Assembly: GCF_016612535.1 (NCBI RefSeq) | Contig: NZ_JAENXS010000007.1 | Coordinates: forward strand, 74,261-138,260 | Reading direction: 5' to 3' | DNA length: 64,000 nucleotides | Origin: Bradyrhizobium diazoefficiens | Lineage (GTDB): Bacteria; Pseudomonadota; Alphaproteobacteria; Rhizobiales; Xanthobacteraceae | Shown: positions 50,713 to 60,566 of the stretch, one piece after another | Layout: every line of letters starts with the position of its first letter | How positions within the stretch are numbered: position 1 is the stretch's first letter | Program-made: the position numbers and the translations under genes | Notes under the pieces: model-generated | Seen by the model: the letters and a program-made list of their open reading frames with translations, nothing else | Databases searched by the model: none | What the model was told of the DNA's origin: nothing

Positions 50713-52284
50713 ATGTTAGATCCGACGCCTAACGGCCTGCATTCCGGCGAGTCCCCGTTGCTTCAGACGATCGGGCTGACCAAGCGCTATGGGGATTTCC
50801 TCGCCAACGATTCCATCGACATCGACATCTGGCCGAGGGAAATCCACGCGCTGCTCGGCGAGAACGGCGCCGGCAAGTCGACGCTGGTGAAGGCGATCTA
50901 TGGGCTGATCCAGCCCAGCGACGGCGAAATCCGCTGGCAGAGCGAGCGAATCGTGCTGCCCGGCCCGTCCGAGGCGCGCAGCCGCGGCATCGGCATGGTG
51001 TTCCAGCACTTCTCGCTGTTCGACAATCTCACCGTCGCCGAGAACGTCGCGCTCGGCCTCGACGGCAAGGAATCCTTCAAGGACATGTCGGCGCGGCTGG
51101 AGCAGGTGTCGAAGACCTATGGTCTGCCGCTCGATCCCAAACGGGAGGTCTGGCAATTGTCCGTCGGCGAGCGCCAGCGCATCGAGATCGTGCGCGCGCT
51201 GATGCAGGACCCGAAATTCCTGATCCTGGACGAACCGACCGCGGTGCTGACGCCGCAGGAAGCCGACCAGCTCTTCATCGTGCTGGAGCGGCTCAAGGCC
51301 GAAGGTCGCGCCATCCTTTACATCAGCCACAAGCTCGAAGAGGTGAAGCGCCTCTGCGACACCGCCACGATCCTGCGCGGCGGCAAGAAGGTCGACACCT
51401 GCAATCCCCGACTCGAGACCGCCGCCTCGCTCGCGCGGATGATGGTCGGGGGCGAGATCAAGGAAGTGAAGGCCGCCGCCGGCCGGCAGACCACGATACC
51501 GCGGCTTGTCGTCAACGATCTCTCGCTCGCCTCCGACGAGACGCACGGCGTGCGGCTCGAGCACATCTCATTCGAGCTGAAGGGCGGCGAAATCCTCGGC
51601 ATCGCCGGCGTCGCCGGCAACGGCCAAGACGAGCTGTTCGCCGCGCTGTCCGGCGAGCGGCTGTCGAAGGATCCCGGCACGGTGGTGATCGAAGGCATCG
51701 CTGCCGGCCACCTCTCGATCACCAAGCGACGCAAGCTCGGCGCCGCCTTCGTACCGGAGGAGCGGCTCGGCCATGGCACCGCGCCGCGCATGAGGCTGTC
51801 GGAGAACGCGCTGCTCACGGGACATGCGGCCTCTGGCATGGTCCATCGCGGCTTCATCGACACTGCGGCCACGCTGAAGACCGTCGACCGCGCCACCGAG
51901 ACCTTCGACGTCCGCAAGGCCAAGCGCGATCCGGAGGCCGCGAGCCTCTCCGGCGGCAATTTGCAAAAATTCATCGTCGGCCGCGAAATCCTGCGCAACC
52001 CTGCGGTGCTCGTGGTGAGCCAGCCGACCTGGGGCGTCGATGCCGGTGCTGCCGCCGTCATTCGCCAGGCCTTGCTCGATCTGGCTGCGGCTGGCGCGGC
52101 CGTGCTGGTGACCAGCCAGGATCTCGACGAGCTCGCCGAAATCGCCGACCGCATCGCCGTGATGTTCCATGGCCACCTCTCGGAACCGCTCGCCACGCGC
52201 GACGCGACACGCGAAAAGCTCGGCCTGTTGATGGGCGGCAGCAGCCTGGAGCCGAAGGAGGCCGCACATGCAGTTGGTGCTTGA
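50713..52284 (+). CDS. ABC transporter ATPase, double domain (importer 2)
   Basis: This 523 aa protein has two ABC domains. The first contains [20 protein letters not shown], signature LSVGERQRIEIV and [11 protein letters not shown]. The second has GIAGVAGNGQDELFAALSGE and LSGGNLQKFIVGRE. It resembles importer 1's ATPase in layout but is a separate lineage, judged by the different linker and end. It begins the four-gene operon ATPase-permease-permease-BMP, an order different from importer 1. Confidence 0.9.
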   Translation: MLDPTPNGLHSGESPLLQTIGLTKRYGDFLANDSIDIDIWPREIHALLGENGAGKSTLVKAIYGLIQPSDGEIRWQSERIVLPGPSEARSRGIGMVFQHFSLFDNLTVAENVALGLDGKESFKDMSARLEQVSKTYGLPLDPKREVWQLSVGERQRIEIVRALMQDPKFLILDEPTAVLTPQEADQLFIVLERLKAEGRAILYISHKLEEVKRLCDTATILRGGKKVDTCNPRLETAASLARMMVGGEIKEVKAAAGRQTTIPRLVVNDLSLASDETHGVRLEHISFELKGGEILGIAGVAGNGQDELFAALSGERLSKDPGTVVIEGIAAGHLSITKRRKLGAAFVPEERLGHGTAPRMRLSENALLTGHAASGMVHRGFIDTAATLKTVDRATETFDVRKAKRDPEAASLSGGNLQKFIVGREILRNPAVLVVSQPTWGVDAGAAAVIRQALLDLAAAGAAVLVTSQDLDELAEIADRIAVMFHGHLSEPLATRDATREKLGLLMGGSSLEPKEAAHAVGA

Positions 52285-53359
52285 GAAGCGCGCCGAGCGC
52301 TCCAACACGATCGCGCTGGTCTCCCCGCTGATCGCGATCGGCTTGACGATCGTGACCATGACCATCCTGTTCTTGATCCTCGGCAAGAATCCGCTGCTAG
52401 CGCTGCATGCCTATTTTATCGCACCTTTGACCGACAGCTATTCGCTCCAGGAGATCGCTGTGAAGGCGACGCCGTTAGTGATGATCGCGATCGGGCTGTC
52501 GCTCTGCTATCTCGCCAACGCCTGGAACATCGGCGCCGAAGGCCAATTCCTGATCGGCGCGGTCGCCGGAAGCTGGATCGCCGTGAAGACGCAAGGCACC
52601 GACGCCGGCGCCTGGGTGCTGCCGGCGATGCTCGTGCTCGCGGCCGCCGCAGGCGCGCTCTATGCGCTGATCCCGGCGATCTGCAAGGTGAAGTTCGGCG
52701 CCAGCGAAATCCTGACCAGCCTGATGCTGGTCTATGTCGCCGATCTCTTCCTCGACTATCTCGTGCGCGGGCCGTGGCGCGATCCGAACGGCTTCAACTT
52801 CCCGACCACCGCCGAGTTCGATCCGGTCGCCACCGTGCCGCTGCTGATCGAAGGCGGCCGGCTGCATCTCGGTTCCATCATCGCGCTGCTGGTGGTCGCA
52901 GCAGCCGCGATCCTGCTCGGGCGCACCATCAAGGGTTTTGAAATTCGCGTGGTGGGTGCTGCGCCGCGCGCCGCGCGGTTCGGCGGCTTCAACGCCAACC
53001 AGCTGATCATCCTGACCTTCGCGGTCTCCGGCGCGCTCGCCGGCCTTGCCGGCATCATCGAGGTCGCCGGCCCCGTCGGACATCTCCAGCCCGGCATCTC
53101 GCCCGGCTACGGATTCACCGCAATCATCGTTGCCTTCCTCGGCCGGTTGAACCCGATTGGAATATTAATTGCAGGCCTTTTTCTCGCACTGACCTTTATC
53201 GGCGGCGAGCAGGCGCAGATCGCAATGAAGATCCCGTTGGACGTCACCAAGGTCTTCCAGGGCATCCTGCTCTTCTACGTGCTCGCTTGCGATTCGCTCA
53301 TTCTGTATCGCTTCAAGCTCGTCTTCCCGAACCGTCAGGTGGCCCGTGGAGCTGGTTGA
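52268..53359 (+). CDS. ABC transporter permease 1 (importer 2)
   Basis: This 363 aa inner-membrane protein has the permease pattern AEGQFLIGAVAGSWIAVKTQ, then KVKFGASEILTSLMLVYVAD and a NANQLIILTFAVSGALAGLA stretch. Its ATG lies 17 nt inside the ATPase gene's end. It has about ten helices. Like its partner at 53346 it is of the ribose/BMP type. The product should pair with the 305 aa permease to form the channel. Confidence 0.88.
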   Translation: MQLVLEKRAERSNTIALVSPLIAIGLTIVTMTILFLILGKNPLLALHAYFIAPLTDSYSLQEIAVKATPLVMIAIGLSLCYLANAWNIGAEGQFLIGAVAGSWIAVKTQGTDAGAWVLPAMLVLAAAAGALYALIPAICKVKFGASEILTSLMLVYVADLFLDYLVRGPWRDPNGFNFPTTAEFDPVATVPLLIEGGRLHLGSIIALLVVAAAAILLGRTIKGFEIRVVGAAPRAARFGGFNANQLIILTFAVSGALAGLAGIIEVAGPVGHLQPGISPGYGFTAIIVAFLGRLNPIGILIAGLFLALTFIGGEQAQIAMKIPLDVTKVFQGILLFYVLACDSLILYRFKLVFPNRQVARGAG

Positions 53360-54263
53360 AGCCATCATCCTGTCGGTGCTCGCCGCATCGACACCGCTCC
53401 TGATCGCCGCGACCGGCGAGCTCGTGACCGAGCGCTCCGGCGTGCTCAACCTCGGCGTCGAGGGCATGATGATCGTTGGCGCGGCCTGTGGCTTTGGCGG
53501 AGCCTGGCTCACCGGATCGATCTTCATCGGCGCGCTGCTCGGCATGGTCGCGGGCACCCTGATGTCGCTGATCTTCGCGCTGATGGCGCTCGGCCTCGCC
53601 GTCAACCAAGTCGCGACCGGCCTCGCGCTGACAATCCTCGGCGTCGGTCTCTCCGGCCTGATCGGGGCCGGCTTTGTCGGCGAGCGCATCACGCCGGCGA
53701 TGCATCTTTACATTCCCGGACTCACCGACATTCCGCTGATCGGCCGCGTGCTGTTCGGCGAAGACGCCTTCGTCTATTTCTCGCTGGCGCTGATCATCGG
53801 CGTCTGGTGGTTCCTGTATCGCACGCGTGCGGGCTTGATCCTGCGTGCCTGCGGCGACAACCACGTCTCCGCGCATGCGCTCGGCTATCCCGTGCTGCGC
53901 ATTCGCACCCTCGCCGTGATGTTCGGCGGCGCCTGCGCCGGACTTGCGGGTGCCTATCTGCCGCTCGCCTACACGCCGTTCTTCATTCCCGGCATGACCG
54001 CGGGTCGCGGCTGGATTGCGCTGGCGCTGGTCGTGTTCGCGTCGTGGCGGCCGGGCCGGCTGGTCCTCGGTGCTTATCTCTTCGGTGCGGTGACGATCCT
54101 GCAACTGCACGCGCAAGGCTGGGGCGTCGGCATTCCCTCGCAGTTCATGTCGGCGCTGCCTTATCTCGCGACCGTCATCGTGCTGGTCCTGTTGTCCCGC
54201 GCGCGCACCGGCGGCTCGACCGCTCCGGCTGCGCTCGGCACCGTGTTCGTGCCTGACCGCTAG
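53346..54263 (+). CDS. ABC transporter permease 2 (importer 2)
   Basis: This 305 aa membrane protein starts at GTG overlapping the previous gene by 14 nt. It shows GELVTERSGVLNLGVEGMMI, equivalent to the [12 protein letters not shown] of importer 1, and LAVNQVATGLALTILGVGLS. About eight to nine helices. It completes the membrane part. The BMP gene follows after 75 bp. Confidence 0.88.
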   Translation: MELVEAIILSVLAASTPLLIAATGELVTERSGVLNLGVEGMMIVGAACGFGGAWLTGSIFIGALLGMVAGTLMSLIFALMALGLAVNQVATGLALTILGVGLSGLIGAGFVGERITPAMHLYIPGLTDIPLIGRVLFGEDAFVYFSLALIIGVWWFLYRTRAGLILRACGDNHVSAHALGYPVLRIRTLAVMFGGACAGLAGAYLPLAYTPFFIPGMTAGRGWIALALVVFASWRPGRLVLGAYLFGAVTILQLHAQGWGVGIPSQFMSALPYLATVIVLVLLSRARTGGSTAPAALGTVFVPDR

Positions 54264-54338
54264 CGTTTCATTTCCGCGGCATGCGCGATGGGGCGCGCAC
54301 GTTGCGGATCGTGGCTTTCCCCTGATGTTTGGAGATTG

Positions 54339-55418
54339 ATGATGAGGAAATCACTTCTTGCGCTGGCTGCCGGCCTTCTACTTGCCGGGAGCATCAGTGC
54401 AGCCTCAGCTGCCGACAAGCTGAAAGTCGGCTTCATTTACCTCGGCCCGATCGGCGATCTCGGCTGGACCTACCAGCACGAGCTCGCTCGCCAGGCGCTG
54501 GTGAAGGAGTACGGCGACAAGATCGAGACCACCTATCTCGAGAACGTGCCCGAAGGTCCCGACGCCGAGCGCGCGATCGAGCAGCTCGTGCGCGCCGGCA
54601 ACAAGCTGATCTTCACGACCTCGTTCGGTTATATGGATCCGACGTTGAAGGTCGCGAAGAAATATCCGAACGTGCATTTCGAGCATGCCACCGGCTACAA
54701 GCGCGACAAGAACATGTCGACCTATTCGTCCAAATGGTACCAGGGCCGCTACATCCAGGGCTTGATCGCAGCCAAGATGTCGAAGTCCGGCGTGCTCGGC
54801 TATATCGGTTCGTTCCCGATTCCGGAGGTCGTCTCCGGCATCAACGCGACGATGCTGGCGGCACAGACCATCAACCCGAACATCAAGGTCAAGATCATCT
54901 GGGCCAACACCTGGTTCGATCCGGGCAAGGAAGCCGACGCCGCCAAGGCGCTGATCGACCAGGGCGCCGACGTCATCATGCAGCACACGGATTCACCTGC
55001 GGCGATGCAGATCGCAAGCGAACGCGGCAAGTTCGCCTTCGGCCAGGATTCCGAGATGATCAAGTTCGGGCCCAAGACTCAGCTGACCTCGATCCTCGAC
55101 ACCTGGGCGCCCTACTACATCGCCCGCGTCAAGGCCGAGCTCGACGGCACCTGGAAGTCGGAGGACGTCTGGGGCGGCCTCGACAGCCACATGTTCGCGA
55201 TGGCGCCCTATACCAATATGCCTGACGACGTGAAGAAGATCGCCGAGGATGCCCAGGCGGCGATCAGCGCCGGCAAGCTGCATCCGTTCAAATGCCCGGT
55301 CGTTGGGCAGGACGGCAAGGAGATCGAGTGCAAGGGCGGCGCCAATCTCGCCGACGGCCAGATCCTCGGCATGAATTTCTACGTCAAGGGCATCGACGAC
55401 AAGCTGCCGGGCAAGTAG
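54339..55418 (+). CDS. BMP-family ABC substrate-binding protein (importer 2)
   Basis: This 359 aa protein has a Sec signal (MMRKSLLALAAGLLLAGSIS, then ASA). The BMP domain begins KLKVGFIYLGPIGDLGWTYQ and includes LIFTTSFGYMDPTLKVA and GADVIMQHTDSPAAMQIASE. A GGAG lies five bases before the first of two adjacent ATG codons. Binding preference is expected for nucleosides, nucleobases or relatives. Its closest functional neighbours are 8-oxoguanine deaminase and xanthine dehydrogenase, so oxidised or normal purines are likely cargo. Confidence 0.9.
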   Translation: MMRKSLLALAAGLLLAGSISAASAADKLKVGFIYLGPIGDLGWTYQHELARQALVKEYGDKIETTYLENVPEGPDAERAIEQLVRAGNKLIFTTSFGYMDPTLKVAKKYPNVHFEHATGYKRDKNMSTYSSKWYQGRYIQGLIAAKMSKSGVLGYIGSFPIPEVVSGINATMLAAQTINPNIKVKIIWANTWFDPGKEADAAKALIDQGADVIMQHTDSPAAMQIASERGKFAFGQDSEMIKFGPKTQLTSILDTWAPYYIARVKAELDGTWKSEDVWGGLDSHMFAMAPYTNMPDDVKKIAEDAQAAISAGKLHPFKCPVVGQDGKEIECKGGANLADGQILGMNFYVKGIDDKLPGK

Positions 55419-55518
55419 CACGCTTCTTGCATTGACTAAATCACCTGCTCCTCCCGGAGGAGGTTCGGAGGGGGTGGCCAGAAGCACCCGGCACTTGTGG
55501 TCGCCCCCTCTTTCTATC

Positions 55519-56868
55519 TTATCCCGCCTGCATCGCCCGCGCCGCGGAGCTGTGGCGTCGGATGAGTTCCACGACGTCCAGTCCCGGGATCGCCCCGTCG
55601 ACCACGGCCCAATTTCCCGCCACCATCACTCGATCGGCCCGATGCGCGCCGCACAGCACCAGTGCGGCCAAGGGATCGCCGTGGCCGGAGAAGCGCAGCT
55701 CGTCAAGCTTGAACAGCGCGAGATCAGCCGCCTTGCCGACCGCGATCTCGCCGAGTTCCGGACGCCCGACGCAGGCCGCCGAGCCCTTGGTGGCCCAGCG
55801 CAGCGCGTCCTTGTGACTGACCTTGGTCACGCCGTACCGTGCCCGTTGCAGCAGGAAGGCTGCACGCACCTCCTGCATCAGGTTCGATCCGTCGTTGGAC
55901 GCCGAGCCGTCGACGCCGATCCCGATGCCGACGCCAGCCTCTTCCATCTCGCACACCGGACAACAGCCGGAGGCCAGCAGCTGGTTGCTGCACGCACAAT
56001 GGCTGATCGTCGTCTTGGCCTTGCCGAGCCGCTTCATCTCGTCCGAATTGAAGAAGATGCCGTGGGCGAGCCAGGTCCGCGCATTGAGCCAGCCGCATTG
56101 CTCGAGATAATCGAGCGGACGGCAGCCATACATCTGCTGGCAGAATCTGTTCTCGTCCTCGGTCTCGGCGAGGTGGGTGTGCAGGCGCACGTCGAGCTTG
56201 CCGGCGAGATCGGCGGTGGCGCGCATCAGCGACGTCGTCACCGAGAAGGGCGAGCACGGCGCCAGCGCGATCTGCACCATCGCATCCGCACCGCGCTGAT
56301 GGTGTTTTGCCACCACGCACGCGCTGTCGGCGAGAATCGTGTCCTCGTCCTGCACGACACTGTCAGGCGGCAGGCCACCATCGCGCTGCGACAGGTTCAT
56401 CGAGCCGCGCGTCAGCAGCACGCGCACGCCAAGCCGGTTTGCGACGCCGACCTCGATGTCGACGGACTCCTCGAGCCCGGCCGGGAACACGTAGTGATGA
56501 TCGGTCGTGGTGGTACAACCCGACAGCAGCAGCTCGGACATCGCCACGGTAACGCCGAGCTCCAGCGATTCCGGCGTCATCCTCGCCCAGACCGGATAGA
56601 GCGCCTGGAGCCAGGGAAACAACTCGCGGTCCATCGCCGCCGGCAGCGCCCGCGTCAGCGTCTGATAGAAATGATGATGGGTGTTGATGAGGCCCGGCAG
56701 CACGACGTGCTCGCGCGCATCGAACACCGTGACATCTGCGGTCTGAGGCGTCCCGCCAGAAGGCACGAGTTCAACGATGCGACCATCCTTGATGACGATC
56801 CCGCGCCCGGCACCGTCGGCGAGAATGGCCAGGGGATCCCTGATCCAGATCGGTCTTGCGTTGTTCAT
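55519..56868 (-). CDS. 8-oxoguanine deaminase-type amidohydrolase
   Basis: This 449 aa amidohydrolase has the metal motif NTHHHFYQTLTRALP (His-x-His, about 63-66), a second His region LHTHLAETEDE, the LAHGIFFN-type His and GIGVDGSASND with the catalytic Asp. The H-L-A-E-T-E-D-E and D-G-S-A-S-N-D stretches match 8-oxoguanine deaminase (EC 3.5.4.32), related to the atrazine chlorohydrolase group. It turns 8-oxoguanine into urate, so it feeds the purine pathway past xanthine. It points towards the BMP gene and is divergent from the XDH operon. Confidence 0.82.
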   Translation of the reverse strand: MNNARPIWIRDPLAILADGAGRGIVIKDGRIVELVPSGGTPQTADVTVFDAREHVVLPGLINTHHHFYQTLTRALPAAMDRELFPWLQALYPVWARMTPESLELGVTVAMSELLLSGCTTTTDHHYVFPAGLEESVDIEVGVANRLGVRVLLTRGSMNLSQRDGGLPPDSVVQDEDTILADSACVVAKHHQRGADAMVQIALAPCSPFSVTTSLMRATADLAGKLDVRLHTHLAETEDENRFCQQMYGCRPLDYLEQCGWLNARTWLAHGIFFNSDEMKRLGKAKTTISHCACSNQLLASGCCPVCEMEEAGVGIGIGVDGSASNDGSNLMQEVRAAFLLQRARYGVTKVSHKDALRWATKGSAACVGRPELGEIAVGKAADLALFKLDELRFSGHGDPLAALVLCGAHRADRVMVAGNWAVVDGAIPGLDVVELIRRHSSAARAMQAG

Positions 56869-57015
56869 GAGCCTGCTCTCCTCCGCTGACGACAGGCCTG
56901 CAGGGCAAAGGCCAGCCCGACAGCATGATCAACGCGACTTGTTGTTGCCACTTGGCTCCGGTCTTGCAAGACTTTCCCTCAGGCCAATTCAACCGGCGCA
57001 GGCGCTATCGCAGCC

Positions 57016-57843
57016 ATGGACTTAAATACCATCACAGCGGTCAGCCATCCGCAAACGCGTTCCGCACTGCCTGTTTGGACGCCAGGCGATGCTTGGCTCG
57101 CGGGCGGCACCTGGCTGTTCTCGGAGCCGCAAGTCCACCTCACTCGACTGATCGATCTCACCGATCTGAAATGGCCGGCGTTGACGATCACCGAAAGCCA
57201 TCTCAGCATCGCCGCGACCTGCACCATCTCGCAACTCGATGCGCTTACCTGCCCGGCCGACTGGCTCGCAGCACCGTTGGTCAGCCAATGCTGCCGCGCC
57301 TTCCTCGCGTCGTTCAAGATCTGGAAGACGGCGACGGTGGGCGGCAATCTCTGCATGTCGCTGCCGGCAGGACCGATGATCTCGCTCACCTCCGCCCTCG
57401 ACGGTGTCTGCACCATCTGGACGGCCGGCGGCGGCAAGCAGAAGATTCCCGTCCTCGACTTCGTGACCGGCAATCAGCGTAACTGCCTCGCGCCGGGCGA
57501 CTTGCTGCGGCAGATCGACATTCCGATTGCTGCGCTGAAGCGCCGCTCCGCGTTTCGCCAGATCTCGCTCGCGCCGGTCGGCCGCTCCGCGGCACTCCTG
57601 ATCGGAAGCCTCGATGGCGATGGCGCGCTGAAGCTGACGGTGACCGCATCGACCGTGCGTCCCGTCCGGTTGTCGTTTCCAAGGCTGCCCGATGCGGGTG
57701 CGCTTCACGATGCGATCGGGCAGCAGATTACTGACGACATGTATCACACCGACATTCATGGCAAGCCGCTCTGGCGCAAGCACATGACGCTGCGGTTCGC
57801 CGAGGAGATCCGCGCCGAGCTCCTGGGTGCAACGCTGCGATGA
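57016..57843 (+). CDS. Xanthine dehydrogenase FAD-binding subunit
   Basis: This 275 aa protein of the CO-dehydrogenase flavoprotein family has the FAD loop LAGGTWLF (residues 29-36) and TVGGNLCMSLPAGPMISLTS (a variant of the usual T-x-G-G-N stretch). It passes electrons from the Fe-S centres to NAD. Its TGA overlaps the ATG of the next gene. It has low similarity to standard XdhA and ends early, so it is a short variant. It is probably part of one enzyme with the 908 aa protein. Confidence 0.85.
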   Translation: MDLNTITAVSHPQTRSALPVWTPGDAWLAGGTWLFSEPQVHLTRLIDLTDLKWPALTITESHLSIAATCTISQLDALTCPADWLAAPLVSQCCRAFLASFKIWKTATVGGNLCMSLPAGPMISLTSALDGVCTIWTAGGGKQKIPVLDFVTGNQRNCLAPGDLLRQIDIPIAALKRRSAFRQISLAPVGRSAALLIGSLDGDGALKLTVTASTVRPVRLSFPRLPDAGALHDAIGQQITDDMYHTDIHGKPLWRKHMTLRFAEEIRAELLGATLR

Positions 57844-60566
57844 GCTTCGAGGTCAATGGCACGGCATTTCCGCAGGTCCCACGCGCGGGCCAATGCCTGC
57901 GCACGTTGCTGCGCGAGCTTGGTCATTTCGGGGTGAAGAAGGGCTGTGACGCCGGCGATTGCGGCGCCTGCACCGTGCTGCTCGACGGCGAGCCCGTGCA
58001 TAGCTGCCTCGTCCCCGCGTTTCGCGCGGAGGGACGCGCTATCACCACGATCGAAGGGCTCGCCGATGACCGCGGTGCGCACCCGATGCAGCAGGCCTTC
58101 CTCGACGCGCAGGGATTCCAATGCGGCTTCTGCACCGCCGGCATGATCCTCACTTGCGCTTCGCTGAACCAGGCGCAGCGCACCGATCTCGGCGCCGCGC
58201 TGAAGGGCAATATCTGCCGCTGCACGGGCTATCGCGCGATCGAGGATGCGATCCACGGCAAAACCAATGTCGAGGACAGAGTCGAGGCCGGCGGCGCGTT
58301 CGGCCGCAGCCTGCCGGCGCCGGCGGGCCCGGACGTCGTCCGCGGCACGGCGCGCTACACGTTCGACACAGAGATCGACGGCCTGCTGCACATCAAGCTG
58401 CTCCGCTCGCCGCATGCACACGCAAGGATCATCGCGATCGACAGATCCGCGGCGATGGCCGTGCCTGGCGTGCACGCAATCCTGACGCATGAGGATGCCC
58501 CTCCGGTGCTGTTCTCGACGGCGCGGCACGAGAAGGACTGGATGGACCCCGAGGACACCCGCATCCTCGACGACATTGTCCGCTTCATCGGCCAGAAGGT
58601 CGCCGCCGTCGTCGCCGAGAGTGAAGGTGCTGCCGAGGAGGCTTGCCGCCGGCTGAAGGTCGAGTACGAGATCCTTCCCGCGCTGATCGATCCGGAACAG
58701 GCGATGGCGCCGGGCGCGCCTCTCGTTCATCCCGACCGGACCACCGGAAACCGCGTCGCCGATGCCCGGCGCAACCTCGTGGCCGAGACCCATGGCGAGT
58801 TCGGTGATGTCGCCTCCGCACTCGCTACATCCGCCGTCACCTACGAGACCACCTTCCACAGCCACCGCGTGCAGCACGCGGCACTGGAGACCCATGGCGG
58901 GCTTGCCTGGCTCGATGATGCCGGCGTGCTCAACGTTCGTACCTCGACGCAGGTGCCGTTCCTGACCCGGCGCGCGCTCTCGGACATCTTCAAGCTGCCG
59001 ATGGACAAGGTCCGCGTGTTCTGCGAGCACGTCGGCGGCGGTTTTGGCGGCAAGCAGGAGATGTTCGTCGAGGACATTCTCGCGCTCGCGGCGCTGAAGA
59101 CAGGACGGCCGGTCAAACTCGAGCTCACCCGCGAGGAGCAGTTCATCGCGACCTCGACGCGGCATCCGATGCGGGTCCACATCAAGGCCGGCGCCGATGC
59201 CGGCGGCAAGCTCACCGCATTGCAGCTCGATGTGCTCTCCAACACCGGCGCCTACGGCAATCACGGCGGCTCGGTGATGTTCCACGCGGTCACGGAGTCC
59301 ATCGCGGTCTACAACTGCCCGAACAAGCGGGTCGACGGCTTCGTCGTTTACACGAATACGGTCCCGGCCGGCGCATTTCGCGGTTATGGCCTGCCGCAGA
59401 CATTGATCGCGGTGGAGGCTGCGATCGACGAGCTGGCGAAGCAGCTCGGCATCAGCCCCTACGACATGCGCCGTCGCAATATCGTCAGGCCCGGCGATCC
59501 CATGCTGTCGCCGCCGCCGTCCGACTATCACGATGTGCTCTACGGCTCCTATGGCCTCGACCAGTGCATCGACCTCGTCGAGCGCGCGATGCAGGCCGAT
59601 CGGCCGCAGCCTGATCTGTCGCCGGAATGGCTGACCGGCGAGGGCATCGCGCTGACCATGATCGACACGGTGCCGCCCGCCGGTCACATCGCGGATGCGG
59701 CGATCGCGCTCAACGACGACGGCGGCTTCGAACTCACCGTCGGCACCGCCGAGTTCGGCAACGGCACCAGCACCGTGCACCGGCAGATCGCCGCAACGAT
59801 CCTTGCGACCACCGTCGACAGGATCCGCCTGCGGCAGTCCGACACCGCCCATGGCGGTCACGACACTGGCGCCTATGGCAGCACCGGCACCTTCGTCGCC
59901 GGCAAGGCGACGCAGGCAGCCGCCCTGCAGCTTGCGACGGACTTGAAGGCGGCCGCCGCCAGCGCCTGGCTTTGCGATGTCGAGACTTGCACGCTCGAAG
60001 GCGAGTCCGTCGTCAACGGCGTGCGGCGAATGTCCTTTGCCGAGCTGGCGACGCTTGCGCGCGAAGCGGATCGTCCTCTCGCGGCGCAGGGCAATTCCGG
60101 CGGCACGCCGCGCTCGGTCGGCTTCAACGTGCAGGGCTTTCGCATCGCCGTGAACAAGGGCACCGGCGAGATCAAGGTTCTCAGGAGCGTGCAGGCGGCG
60201 GATGCGGGCGTCGTCGCCAATCCCATGCAGTGCCGCGGCCAGGTCGAGGGCGGCGTCGCGCAGGCGCTTGGTGCGGCGCTCTACGAGGAGATGGTGATCG
60301 ACGCTGAGGGCCGCGTCACCAATCCGAAATTCCGCGACTATCATCTGCCGTCCTTCGCGGACGTACCGCGCACGGAAGTGTTGTTCGCCGTGACGTCCGA
60401 TACGATCGGACCGCTTGGTGCGAAGTCGATGAGCGAGAGCCCGTACAATCCGGTCGCCGCCGCGCTCGGCAACGCAATCGCGGATGCCACCGGGATCCGC
60501 TTCACCGCGCTGCCGTTCAAGCCCGACCGGTTGTTTCCAGCCCTGCACGAGAAGTTCGGTGACTAA
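57840..60566 (+). CDS. Xanthine dehydrogenase, fused [2Fe-2S] and molybdenum subunit
   Basis: This 908 aa protein opens with the two Fe-S domains of the family: Cys36, 41, 44 and 56 (GCDAGDCGACTVLLDG) and Cys95, 98, 126 and 128 (QCGFCTAG; NICRCTGYR). The molybdopterin domain follows from about 160, with GGGFGGKQEMFVEDILALAA and GAFRGYGLPQTLIAVEAAID. The Glu needed for hydroxylation is likely in GAKSMSESP near the end. Most bacterial XDHs carry these on separate chains. It turns hypoxanthine and xanthine into urate. Confidence 0.9.
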   Translation: MSFEVNGTAFPQVPRAGQCLRTLLRELGHFGVKKGCDAGDCGACTVLLDGEPVHSCLVPAFRAEGRAITTIEGLADDRGAHPMQQAFLDAQGFQCGFCTAGMILTCASLNQAQRTDLGAALKGNICRCTGYRAIEDAIHGKTNVEDRVEAGGAFGRSLPAPAGPDVVRGTARYTFDTEIDGLLHIKLLRSPHAHARIIAIDRSAAMAVPGVHAILTHEDAPPVLFSTARHEKDWMDPEDTRILDDIVRFIGQKVAAVVAESEGAAEEACRRLKVEYEILPALIDPEQAMAPGAPLVHPDRTTGNRVADARRNLVAETHGEFGDVASALATSAVTYETTFHSHRVQHAALETHGGLAWLDDAGVLNVRTSTQVPFLTRRALSDIFKLPMDKVRVFCEHVGGGFGGKQEMFVEDILALAALKTGRPVKLELTREEQFIATSTRHPMRVHIKAGADAGGKLTALQLDVLSNTGAYGNHGGSVMFHAVTESIAVYNCPNKRVDGFVVYTNTVPAGAFRGYGLPQTLIAVEAAIDELAKQLGISPYDMRRRNIVRPGDPMLSPPPSDYHDVLYGSYGLDQCIDLVERAMQADRPQPDLSPEWLTGEGIALTMIDTVPPAGHIADAAIALNDDGGFELTVGTAEFGNGTSTVHRQIAATILATTVDRIRLRQSDTAHGGHDTGAYGSTGTFVAGKATQAAALQLATDLKAAAASAWLCDVETCTLEGESVVNGVRRMSFAELATLAREADRPLAAQGNSGGTPRSVGFNVQGFRIAVNKGTGEIKVLRSVQAADAGVVANPMQCRGQVEGGVAQALGAALYEEMVIDAEGRVTNPKFRDYHLPSFADVPRTEVLFAVTSDTIGPLGAKSMSESPYNPVAAALGNAIADATGIRFTALPFKPDRLFPALHEKFGD

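Noticed and set aside
55450..55475. CTCCTC/GAGGAG hairpin after importer 2 as a terminator
   Set aside because: The stem is short and no T run follows on either strand, so I do not call it.
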